DNA from: Undibacterium sp. KW1
Lineage (GTDB): Bacteria; Pseudomonadota; Gammaproteobacteria; Burkholderiales; Burkholderiaceae_D
Direction: 5' to 3'
Length of the DNA stretch: 64,000 bases
NCBI RefSeq assembly: GCF_009937955.1
Contig: NZ_AP018439.1
Location: 3,224,001 to 3,288,000 of the forward strand
Positions 17,044-23,797 of the stretch are shown one piece after another; within the stretch, counting starts at the first letter, position 1, and each line of letters starts with the position of its first letter. The notes beneath the pieces were generated by a model that had not been told where the DNA came from, did no database searches, and saw only the letters and a program-made list of their open reading frames with translations. Position numbers and translations under genes: made by a program.

Positions 17044-17369
17044 AACACCCCCGCATACAGGTAGATGAATGCGCCAAGCCGTACCGCCCATTTGAACGAG
17101 TGCGCACAGTATAGGACTGCCAGGGAGAGCGGATGCGCCAGCTCATGCACGTCATGTACTGCATCTTGTTCATCCACCCTGGGTGACACTGCAATACGAA
17201 GCCACATGATGGATATTTCAGCCCAGGCCAGCACTGCGGCTGCCGTCATGCACTTCAGTACATCACTGTGGCCGGTTACATGTGTCAGGGGCCGCATGAT
17301 GGCAAATGCGAGAATTGTCAGGGCAAAAAAAATCGCGGTCCTGGCCGCGAGTCGCTTAATGGTGTTCAT
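17040..17369 (-). CDS. Holin-like three-TM membrane protein
   Basis: 109 residues with hydrophobic segments at about 12-26 (AIFFALTILAFAIM), 40-62 (CMTAAAVLAWAEISIMWLRIAV) and 80-109. Small size, multiple TM segments and a position directly before the endolysin, overlapping it by 4 bp, are what define phage holins. Two candidate holin genes are adjacent here, and either could be the holin or the antiholin. The function is inferred from context. Confidence 0.65.
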   Translation of the reverse strand: MNTIKRLAARTAIFFALTILAFAIMRPLTHVTGHSDVLKCMTAAAVLAWAEISIMWLRIAVSPRVDEQDAVHDVHELAHPLSLAVLYCAHSFKWAVRLGAFIYLYAGVL

Positions 17370-17384
17370 GATTACCTTTCAAAT

Positions 17385-17585
17385 TTAGTTTGTGATTTTG
17401 ATACCTTTAACCGCACCAGCTGCTGCGAGGCCAACCAGGAAAATAATGATTGCTTTCCATACGACTGACCAGACGCCCTTGCCTAAATCGCTATAAAAGC
17501 GATCTACGATGCGGTTTTCCAGGGCGTCCACTACTGCCTTTACATCTGCATCTGTTAAAAGCCGGTCGTCATTGTCTGGAGGCAT
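17385..17585 (-). CDS. Small one-TM protein of the lysis module
   Basis: 66 residues. The charged N-terminal half (DDRLLTDADVKAVVDALENR) is followed by an amphipathic-to-hydrophobic helix (WKAIIIFLVGLAAAGAVKG). Small phage proteins of this layout are often annotated as holin or holin-associated. It starts inside the end of the upstream hydrolase gene (31-bp overlap) and precedes the three-TM protein by 15 bp, so it is read with the lysis genes. Confidence 0.6.
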   Translation of the reverse strand: MPPDNDDRLLTDADVKAVVDALENRIVDRFYSDLGKGVWSVVWKAIIIFLVGLAAAGAVKGIKITN

Positions 17586-18025
17586 TCGCAGTCCTTTCTT
17601 TCATTAATCAGACCGGAAGTCAGCAGCGCATAGAAGGAATTTGGATCAAAGCGCCAGGGCTGATTAATACCAAGGGCAGCGCCTACTGCCTCATTGCAAA
17701 ACCATTTCCCGTTGTCGTCACCTACCGCGCTGACCAGAAAATGAAAGTTCCCTTTCAGGTCATATTTGGCCCCCAGGTGTTCGCGGAACCAGCGCAGTGC
17801 GCCTGGTGCCAAGCTGTCTGGCACATTGACAAAGTCCCAGCGCTGGCTGTCGAACTCGATGTACTTCAGGCGCACGCCGCCATCCATGAAGGATGACGAC
17901 GCGCACATGCAGTCATCAAAGACCAGCTCACAGTGCGAGTACGGCCCCTTGGTCCACCAGCGCACCAGCCGGTTATATATCCCGGAAAAGCCAGGGCGAG
18001 TACCCCTATAAAAAGCAACATGCAT
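17555..18025 (-). CDS. Permuted papain-like (YiiX/NlpC-P60 clan) phage hydrolase
   Basis: 156 residues. The order His before Cys, with His in GPYSHCELVF (about residue 32) and Cys in KWFCNEAVGAAL (about residue 109), is the circularly permuted NlpC/P60-like arrangement seen in YiiX-type hydrolases. Such phage proteins may cut peptide or amide bonds in the cell wall or act during entry; the substrate is unknown. No signal peptide is visible. It lies between the frameshifted gene and the lysis genes in the leftward late block. Confidence 0.7.
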   Translation of the reverse strand: MHVAFYRGTRPGFSGIYNRLVRWWTKGPYSHCELVFDDCMCASSSFMDGGVRLKYIEFDSQRWDFVNVPDSLAPGALRWFREHLGAKYDLKGNFHFLVSAVGDDNGKWFCNEAVGAALGINQPWRFDPNSFYALLTSGLINERKDCECLQTMTTGF

Positions 18026-18032
18026 ATATCAC

Positions 18033-18358
18033 CTACGAAAAGTAGAGTTTGCAAAGCGCCAGATTTTCTGCTGCTGCCACTGGCGTGGTTAAGATACTTG
18101 TCTTAAGTGATGGCGTGACAGCCGCAACTTTTGACATGATGTAATCCAGGGAAGTACCTACCTCAGGATTTGTTAAATCAATCCATTTGCGCACTTGGGC
18201 ATCCTTGATGATGGCTTGCACACCAACATCCCCGAAGTCAGCACCGCCATCTTGGCCGCACCAAATCGATCAAAGAATGGCCCAATATCGATCAGCTTTG
18301 ATGTATCAGGCTGCGCTAATGGAATACCGCTATCGATTACAAACAGTTCAATTGACAT
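18033..18358 (-). pseudogene. Frameshifted prophage gene of unknown function
   Basis: Two adjacent frames join into one protein of about 108 residues: the first starts MSIELFVIDSGIPLAQPD and runs to AVLTSG, the second continues DVGVQAIIKDAQVRKWIDL to the end at 18033. The switch lies at about 18230-18236, in a run of four G on the minus strand where five would keep the frame. Either the gene is broken, or the base was lost in sequencing, or slippage occurs. No known function. It abuts the tail fibre gene. Confidence 0.65.
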
Positions 18359-18359
18359 G

Positions 18360-20243
18360 TCAAGACATCCTCATGTAAAGGGGTAATCCCTGATTTTGTG
18401 AATCAGCAAACAGGGCAATGTGGTACCCACGCCCGTAAGCCATCGTGTAAACATCCACCACAGCACCGGAGCCTTGCACGCCAATAACACGACCACCATT
18501 TGCAACACATGTGGCTATCGTTGAATGCGTCACGGCTGCGGTTTTTGGAGTCCATGTGATGCCATCTGGCGACGTATAGCAAGATGTGGTACCTGCCCTG
18601 GTAAGCAAAAACATACCGCCAGCAAAGGTGAGCGTTTTTGTTTCTGAGACCGAGACCCCCAGATTGCGCGGCGTCCAGGTGATGCAATCTGGCGATGTAA
18701 AAGTATTACTTGTCGAACCACCGCCGTTGTCACGGGCATTGACTACAAACAGACCCGCGCCATAGGCGCAGTTTTTGGCATATTGGTTATAGGACTGAGG
18801 CAAAGTGCGTGCAGTCCAGGTCTGACCATGATCAGCAGAAGATGCACATACATTCGAAACGTTCGCATTTGGAGTTGCGAGTATCAAGCCACCACCAAAA
18901 CATAGGGATGCCCAGTTTTGTGAGGATGGCATTGTACTGGGCGACCAAGTAAAACCATCTACAGAATAAGTACCCACCGTGCTGGGGCCGCTGCTAACAG
19001 CCACAAAATTTGTGCCATCATGAATAACGGATTGCCAGGCCTGTGCAGCAATCGTGCGAGGTGCCCAGTTGACGCCATCAGGTGATGTCGCGCACACGCT
19101 GCTGCCTACCGCCACGAACAAACCAGCACCATAGGTAATCGCCAGGTAACTGGTTGAAGGCAATGTGATTGGTGCCCAGCTATTACCGTTGTCATACGAT
19201 ATCTGCCCTGTTGCACTGCCGTTCTGGATAGTGACTGCAATACCACCGCCTGCCGCAACGGCACCCCAGTTGCCGGACGGGATGATCTTTGTCGTGTCGC
19301 TGAAGCTATTTTGCAATGGCGCTGCCGGGTATGACCCCGCAGATGCCAGCACGCCAGTCTTCAGATAATCGCAGCCGTTCAAGGTAACCAAATTAGCAGT
19401 TTGACTTAATGGTATGACGCTACCAATCTGCACCGTATTTGCAACACTGGTAGGAGCCACCAGCGCCGATGCTCTTGCATCCTGTATTGAAGTAATGCCA
19501 GTCGCTCCAGTGACAATTTTAGCGATGGGATACGATCCTGAAGAAAACGCAACCGTATTTTTAGATACGACACCCGCAGACGAACATTCAATATAATTCG
19601 TTGCATTTGCCGATAACGTCAGCGTCCCACCGACTACTGACACGGTCAGATTGTCATTTCTGACAATACCACCGAAATACCCATAAACAAGACCTGTAGT
19701 CGTAGATAGGTTTTGCCCAAAATCTTTAACAGCGGGCGCGCCACCTACTGCGATGCTCCAATTATTTCTTGTACCTCCTCCTTTATAGGCATAAACATAA
19801 ACATCCAATTGACCCGTAGTGCCGTTGTACGCACTGATCTGTGCGTCCATACTGTTATCAGTGGGTGAGGCTGTATCGCAAATTGAAAGCCACAGCCCCT
19901 TACAAAGCGACTTTCCTGTTTGAATGGAGAAAGTCATAGGGCCAAGCGCAAGAGTATTGGCAGTTGTGCTTGTGGCCGAAGTACCAGGAGCGCTGACCGC
20001 AGTAGCTGCTGCAGCAGTAGCAATACCGGCCTGCCCTGTTGCATTTGCCAATGCATCATCGACCAGACCCTGCTTGATAATGATGTCGCTATGTCTGTCA
20101 ATGATGTTGGTGTGCCTGGCAACCACATTTGTCTCAAGCGCATTTGCTTCTGTAATGAACAGACTCAAAGCAGTCATAAACAAATTATTTACTCTTGCTT
20201 TGAAATCAGCCGCAAATCGATTTAATGGTTCTATAGGCGTCAT
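18360..20243 (-). CDS. Phage tail fibre with beta-propeller-like repeats
   Basis: 627 residues. The first 110 or so are helical and Ala/Thr-rich (ATGQAGIATAAAATAVSAPG), as in fibre shafts. The second half carries at least six repeats of about 45 residues with a core like TSPDGITWTPR or SYDNGNSWAPI, preceded by GAGLFVAVG-type strands. This resembles the Asp-box/sialidase type of beta propeller, a fold often used for host receptor or glycan recognition. Its start overlaps the stop of the preceding gene (ATGA). No catalytic residues for a sialidase are evident, so binding rather than cleavage is the safer reading. Confidence 0.78.
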   Translation of the reverse strand: MTPIEPLNRFAADFKARVNNLFMTALSLFITEANALETNVVARHTNIIDRHSDIIIKQGLVDDALANATGQAGIATAAAATAVSAPGTSATSTTANTLALGPMTFSIQTGKSLCKGLWLSICDTASPTDNSMDAQISAYNGTTGQLDVYVYAYKGGGTRNNWSIAVGGAPAVKDFGQNLSTTTGLVYGYFGGIVRNDNLTVSVVGGTLTLSANATNYIECSSAGVVSKNTVAFSSGSYPIAKIVTGATGITSIQDARASALVAPTSVANTVQIGSVIPLSQTANLVTLNGCDYLKTGVLASAGSYPAAPLQNSFSDTTKIIPSGNWGAVAAGGGIAVTIQNGSATGQISYDNGNSWAPITLPSTSYLAITYGAGLFVAVGSSVCATSPDGVNWAPRTIAAQAWQSVIHDGTNFVAVSSGPSTVGTYSVDGFTWSPSTMPSSQNWASLCFGGGLILATPNANVSNVCASSADHGQTWTARTLPQSYNQYAKNCAYGAGLFVVNARDNGGGSTSNTFTSPDCITWTPRNLGVSVSETKTLTFAGGMFLLTRAGTTSCYTSPDGITWTPKTAAVTHSTIATCVANGGRVIGVQGSGAVVDVYTMAYGRGYHIALFADSQNQGLPLYMRMS

Positions 20244-20629
20244 GTAAGCCCTTCAATTTCAATAGATAAAAGATACTCAGTTGGATAACTGACCTCAATG
20301 GTGGCATCGGTGAAGTAACCGTACTGCACCATAGGCTCATAGCCGATTTCAGCAACGCCGATGTAAGCGCATGGGATGGATGTCAGCGACATCAGACGGC
20401 GGTAGATCTTTTGCCAGTCTGCTTTTTTGATAATGACTTTCAGGCTCTGACGCTTGCTGACATCACCCTCTTCGACGTCCCAGTTACCCCAATCATCACG
20501 CTTTTTCTTACCAAAAAACATGATGCCGACAGTCGAGCCGAATTTCGACTCGCCAATCTCTATTACCTCTCCTGGTTGCGTTACACCGCAGCTCACGCTG
20601 CCAGATGCGCTAGTAATGGTTATGGTCAA
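20240..20629 (-). CDS. Tail-associated prophage protein, probably truncated at 5' end
   Basis: 129 residues from a TTG with no well-spaced ribosome site. Beta-rich (FGSTVGIMFFGKKKRDDWG, YGYFTDATIEVSYPTEYLLS). Its position directly before the tail fibre, with a 4-bp overlap, suggests a tail or baseplate role, but I recognise no family. The lack of a good start and the abutting rightward gene suggest that its original 5' end was lost in a deletion of the structural module. Confidence 0.5.
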   Translation of the reverse strand: MTITITSASGSVSCGVTQPGEVIEIGESKFGSTVGIMFFGKKKRDDWGNWDVEEGDVSKRQSLKVIIKKADWQKIYRRLMSLTSIPCAYIGVAEIGYEPMVQYGYFTDATIEVSYPTEYLLSIEIEGLT

Positions 20630-20644
20630 TTCACCGGTAAAGAA

Positions 20645-21487
20645 GTGTTTACCCTTGAAGAAATCGCTTCAAAACCAAGTGCAGACGAAACAAGCATTGC
20701 CACACCTCGTACAGTCACTTCCGGCAATGGCACAGTACTCACTCAAAAAAATAACGATGCTTACCTGGAAAAACTCAGGAAAGAAGACGAACTCAAAGAA
20801 CGCGCAACTAAAGAAACCCGCTACCGTGTGGAATTGTACAAACGTGTCCGCCAGCGCGGCTTCAATGGCTTCAGCCTGCAGTCTCTTCGCGCATTCGTAA
20901 AGCAAATGCTGACTGACGCCAACGACTACGAATTGAACGATGACGTCTTTAAAGAACTGCCCGGCATCTACCCGTTTATGGACAACTACACCCGTGAAAG
21001 TGCTTTTGAATTCATCGATAACGCGCCCCTTGATGTAGTCCAGCTCGTACTGGTGGACTTAGTCTTGTCAGATTCCCTGCTAGTTGATCAATGGGGTATT
21101 CAAACAATCGGTGACGGTGACGATAGCTTCATGACTGTTGAAGCAATAGCCAGGGCTGAAGGCATTGATCCAGCCCAGGTACGCGCAGAACTGGAGAAAC
21201 CTGTCGAGCCTGAACAAGAGCCAGAGCCTGTACAAAAACCGGCAAAGCGCGTCAGGCCAGCGAAAGCAGCTACAGCCCAGGAACCCAACCAGGCCAGCAA
21301 GGTGCAAACAATCACAACGGTAGATGATGCACCCAAAACCACAAAAATCAGAGGGGCCAGGCCAAAGGCGAAACAACCTGAAGCAGTACAAAGCCCTGAA
21401 TCCGATGCAGAGCCAGATAACCAGGATAAGGAACACCCAGTAATAAGCCCCAACACTTCCTGGCCTTTCCCGAAAGGAGCAAAATAA
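20645..21487 (+). CDS. Prophage protein with disordered Pro/Lys tail, 5' end uncertain
   Basis: About 280 residues if it begins at the GTG at 20645. The open frame continues further upstream into the divergent gene with no good ribosome site, so the true start was probably removed by deletion. Residues 35-160 are helical and charged ([38 protein letters not shown]). The last 90 are Pro/Glu/Lys-rich and disordered ([19 protein letters not shown]). No family recognised. The stop overlaps the next start (TAATG), so the two are translationally coupled. Confidence 0.6.
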   Translation: MFTLEEIASKPSADETSIATPRTVTSGNGTVLTQKNNDAYLEKLRKEDELKERATKETRYRVELYKRVRQRGFNGFSLQSLRAFVKQMLTDANDYELNDDVFKELPGIYPFMDNYTRESAFEFIDNAPLDVVQLVLVDLVLSDSLLVDQWGIQTIGDGDDSFMTVEAIARAEGIDPAQVRAELEKPVEPEQEPEPVQKPAKRVRPAKAATAQEPNQASKVQTITTVDDAPKTTKIRGARPKAKQPEAVQSPESDAEPDNQDKEHPVISPNTSWPFPKGAK

Positions 21488-22368
21488 TGAAGCAATGGAT
21501 TCTACGTCACCTTAAGTGGTGGATTGCAGGTAAAGAACTGCATGAAAAAAATGCTCTAATTGCCCTGTTAAAGGAAGAGTTACACGATGCAAAAGAGTTC
21601 GCGTTTGAAAGCGGGCTTGATGCCGCAAGGAATGGACCTCACACGCTTTTTGTCCATGAAGACTCCGATCTTGATGGACTGGAAGGCGATGTACCACTTT
21701 GTCATTTTTATTTTTATTCAGATTCTGGCGATAGCTCTGTCGGCATTCCAGCCAGGCATTACTGGGCATTATCAGACGATCAGACCGGCACAGAACTGGA
21801 ACGAATTTTAAAGCAACTGCATCAAAAAGAAGCCGACTTGAAGCAACAGAAATCAGCCATGCGCGATTTAGAGATACAGGTCAAGAATGCCAATGCTGAT
21901 GCCGACATGTACGCAAATGCCTGGCAGCGAGAGCTTGCTGCCTTCGATGGCACTATCCGCAACAAGCGCCACCACATTGACGCAATGGTATGTACAACTC
22001 GTGAGTTAGTCTTGAAGTTGCGCACCGCTAAAGCAGAAATCAATGCAAACAGCTTTAACTTTGTACAGCATCTAAACCGCCAGAAAGCATTTTCTGAAAA
22101 CACTTTTGGACCCGGCCTGCGCACCAGCATGGTGATTGACCACATCATCAAGGAACTGATTGAGATAGAGGCAGCGCCGAGAGATATCACCGAGTGGACA
22201 GACTTGATTCTGCTTGCCTTGGACGGTGCTTGGCGAACTGGAGCAACGCCCGAACAGATTGGAGAAGCATTGACGCAAAAGCTCAGCAGGAACGAGCAAC
22301 GCACCTGGCCGAACTGGCGCTCGGCTGACCCAGACAAAGCAATTGAGCATACTAAGGAGGCAAATTAA
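21487..22368 (+). CDS. DUF550-type dATP/dGTP pyrophosphohydrolase with N-terminal coiled region
   Basis: 293 residues. The C-terminal 95 match the DUF550 (MazZ-like) nucleotide pyrophosphohydrolase fold: [20 protein letters not shown], then the metal-binding pattern E-x-x-E (KELIEIE) and E-x-x-D ([14 protein letters not shown]), and the tail [20 protein letters not shown]. The N-terminal half is a charged coiled coil ([20 protein letters not shown]). The family hydrolyses purine dNTPs; in phages this can shape the nucleotide pool. Flanked by 1-bp overlaps on both sides, it is the middle gene of a three-gene operon. Confidence 0.78.
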   Translation: MKQWILRHLKWWIAGKELHEKNALIALLKEELHDAKEFAFESGLDAARNGPHTLFVHEDSDLDGLEGDVPLCHFYFYSDSGDSSVGIPARHYWALSDDQTGTELERILKQLHQKEADLKQQKSAMRDLEIQVKNANADADMYANAWQRELAAFDGTIRNKRHHIDAMVCTTRELVLKLRTAKAEINANSFNFVQHLNRQKAFSENTFGPGLRTSMVIDHIIKELIEIEAAPRDITEWTDLILLALDGAWRTGATPEQIGEALTQKLSRNEQRTWPNWRSADPDKAIEHTKEAN

Positions 22369-22577
22369 TGAATGCCGAGTTCATGTTACTGGCGATCTAT
22401 AACAAGCCGGTTTTAAGTCTTGAAGAAGTCTGCCAGGTCGTTGGCGTCGGTACTAACACCGCTTATGTCCAACGATCAAACGGCACGTTCCCTGTCCCAA
22501 TGTCAGGAAAACCACTACGGGCAGACATACGCGATGTTGCAAAATACCTCGATAAAGTACGCGAAACAGCAGCCTAA
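22368..22577 (+). CDS. PrtN-like (pyocin activator family) small regulator
   Basis: 69 residues with a short helix-turn-helix (LSLEEVCQVVGVGTNTAYVQ) followed by a basic strand (FPVPMSGKPLRADIRDVAKY). The pattern fits the small PrtN/AlpA-type DNA-binding proteins that sit at the ends of integrated elements; roles as late-gene activator or excisionase have been described for relatives. It is the last gene before attR, coupled to the preceding gene by a 1-bp overlap and followed by a strong terminator. Its location beside the 30-bp repeat would suit a directionality factor (inference). Confidence 0.65.
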   Translation: MNAEFMLLAIYNKPVLSLEEVCQVVGVGTNTAYVQRSNGTFPVPMSGKPLRADIRDVAKYLDKVRETAA

Positions 22578-22598
22578 AACCACCAACCTTATCAATCA

Positions 22599-22626
22599 AA
22601 AAGCCGCAAATCGCGGCTTTTTTTTC
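22599..22626 (+). terminator. Rho-independent terminator at the right end of the prophage
   Basis: Stem AAGCCGC / GCGGCTT with loop AAATC, then T8. It ends the rightward DUF550/PrtN-like operon just before the 30-bp repeat and attR. Confidence 0.9.
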
Positions 22627-22640
22627 GTCTCAAGCTAAAA

Positions 22641-22670
22641 CTCATTACGGAGAAATTACGGATTACGGAG
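22641..22670. repeat. 30-bp repeat, right copy (candidate arm site)
   Basis: Exact copy of 11232-11261, in the same orientation, 28 bp inside attR. It contains three ATTACGG motifs. Confidence 0.6.
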
Positions 22671-22694
22671 AGACTTTCATAGGAGAAAAGTACC

Positions 22695-22760
22695 TTATTC
22701 AGTCCAATCCAGCATCGGGGCCACGGATACGCGGCGTGAGGGTAGTGCTTTTGTATTCAC
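22695..22760 (-). pseudogene. dusA: Severed 5' fragment of dusA
   Basis: A GTG at 22760 opens a frame that encodes a 15-residue N-terminus ending SRRVSVAP, then MLDWT, and meets a stop inside the element after 21 codons. This is the original DusA start, now cut off from the rest of the gene (10120-11118) by the integrated element. The native dusA promoter should lie just upstream (22761-22825). Confidence 0.88.
22699..22721. repeat. attR, 23-bp core direct repeat
   Basis: Exact copy of the 23-bp attL core at 11102-11124. Sequence to the right restores the dusA reading frame, which shows that the outside of this repeat is host DNA. Confidence 0.9.
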
Positions 22761-22825
22761 AATAAAACAAGACAGCAATTTACGATACCGTATTGTACCT
22801 TGCCATTGGAAAATCGCCTTTAACT

Positions 22826-22882
22826 GGAGCTCAAACTCACGACAACAGGAATAGCTATCCTGGACTCTATCAATTAGCTCAG
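22826..22882 (-). pseudogene. Decayed partial tRNA-His copy
   Basis: This segment aligns with most of the tRNA-His gene at 9108-9184. A 15-nt block (CACGACAACAGGAAT) and a 13-of-15 block (ATCCTGGACTCTA core) are kept. The anticodon loop is altered, U33 is lost, and both acceptor arms are missing, so it cannot be a working tRNA. It lies 105 bp outside attR. Confidence 0.75.
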
Positions 22883-22945
22883 CAGCAAAGAAATCAGGCT
22901 ATTATTCAAACTTCTATGAAACTTTCACCAAATTCTTATCACGCT

Positions 22946-23326
22946 TTAAGCGCACGCCTGTGCTGAGTCCCTTCGCCGCGTCATGAACAGCATGCGGCTG
23001 GGTGCAAAGATTTTTGCTGTATGCCAACGCCCCTTGGCCACCAGTACAGCCTCCCCTGCCTTCATGTGTATATGCTGAACCGCATCGTCGACCTCTATAA
23101 GAAAATCAGCGAGACCAGATAGTAAATAGACGAATTCGTCTGCCTGTGGATGCATTTCCCAGCTGGGCCAGTCTGAATCGCAACTGAACTCACTGATCAA
23201 CCAGTGTTTTCCGAAAGCTTCAATATCCGACTCAGGCAAGCTCCAGAATGCCGGCCCTTCAGTCAAAACGGTGGCCAAGCCATCTGCAGCCAGTGCAACA
23301 TAAGTTTTCTAGGACTCTATCTTCAT
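22946..23326 (-). pseudogene. Cupin-fold protein with an early amber codon
   Basis: The natural start appears to be the ATG at 23326: AAGGAGG lies 6 nt before it. Its frame reads M-K-I-E-S, then TAG at 23309-23311, then continues KTYVALAADGLATVLTEGPA into a conserved cupin. The cupin barrel shows EMHPQADEFVYLLSG and KAGEAVLVAKGRWH. A TTG at 23278 could restart a 110-residue product but has no ribosome site. The gene is therefore probably silenced by a nonsense mutation, or needs an amber suppressor. ChrR-like cupins act as small-molecule or metal sensors; the ligand here is unknown. Confidence 0.75.
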
Positions 23327-23443
23327 GCTTAGCCTCCTTAAAGAATATGGTTCTTCCGCAAGAAACAGGCTATCCGCCTTCGAGAGAAGAAAATTCACAT
23401 TACCAATTAGGCAATACTACATCAATAAATTCAATGAAGCTCA

Positions 23444-23752
23444 TTACAAGAAAAAAAGTATGCAGAGTGCGAGGCAATTAACGATGACAGTCGCAACAAA
23501 CGCCAACCTGAAAGAAGATTTGATGGTTTTGTGGTGAAATATTTTTTGCGCCAACATGGCACCCGGCCAGCCGCAAGCAAGGCCACATAATAATAAAGTG
23601 CGCTCAGAGATTCTTGAAGCACTCTTGCGTGCCGCCATTTTATCGAAGCCATACATGAAAAATACAATGAGACTCATGACGACATAAAGAACGCCAACAC
23701 CAGCCCACAGTAGTTTATGAACGTCGTGCAACACAGAAAATGCTTCTGTCAT
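23444..23752 (-). CDS. DUF1294 membrane protein
   Basis: 102 residues with three hydrophobic segments: residues 16-34 (GVGVLYVVMSLIVFFMYG), 52-66 (LLLCGLACGWPGAML) and 84-102. The family signature is YGFDKMAARKSASRISERT, followed by GWPGAMLAQKIFHHKTIKSS and FR. DUF1294 proteins are small inner-membrane proteins of unknown role, often found fused to a cold-shock domain; here the domain stands alone. It is leftward, with no close operon partner. Confidence 0.85.
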   Translation of the reverse strand: MTEAFSVLHDVHKLLWAGVGVLYVVMSLIVFFMYGFDKMAARKSASRISERTLLLCGLACGWPGAMLAQKIFHHKTIKSSFRLAFVATVIVNCLALCILFFL

Positions 23753-23797
23753 TTGTTTGAAAAACCGCGCCAGGCAAGGAAAATGGAAGATGCCGGA

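Larger units (their letters stand above)
11102..22721. mobile_element. dusA-integrated prophage remnant, about 11.6 kb
   Basis: Element between two 23-bp direct repeats, with the integrase adjacent to attL reading inward. Contents from left to right: integrase, three small genes of unknown function, two adenine methyltransferases, a lysis module (Rz/Rz1, endolysin, holin-like proteins), a papain-like hydrolase, a frameshifted gene, tail fibre, a tail-associated protein, then a rightward gene trio ending in a PrtN-like protein. There is no visible repressor, replication, terminase, portal, capsid or tail-tube gene, so it cannot form virions alone. A probable internal deletion joint lies at 20.61-20.65 kb. 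Confidence 0.88.

Noticed and set aside
17385..17585. Toxin-antitoxin or defence gene in the lysis region
   Set aside because: Position, overlaps and membrane helices fit a lysis module; no toxin or antitoxin signature is seen.
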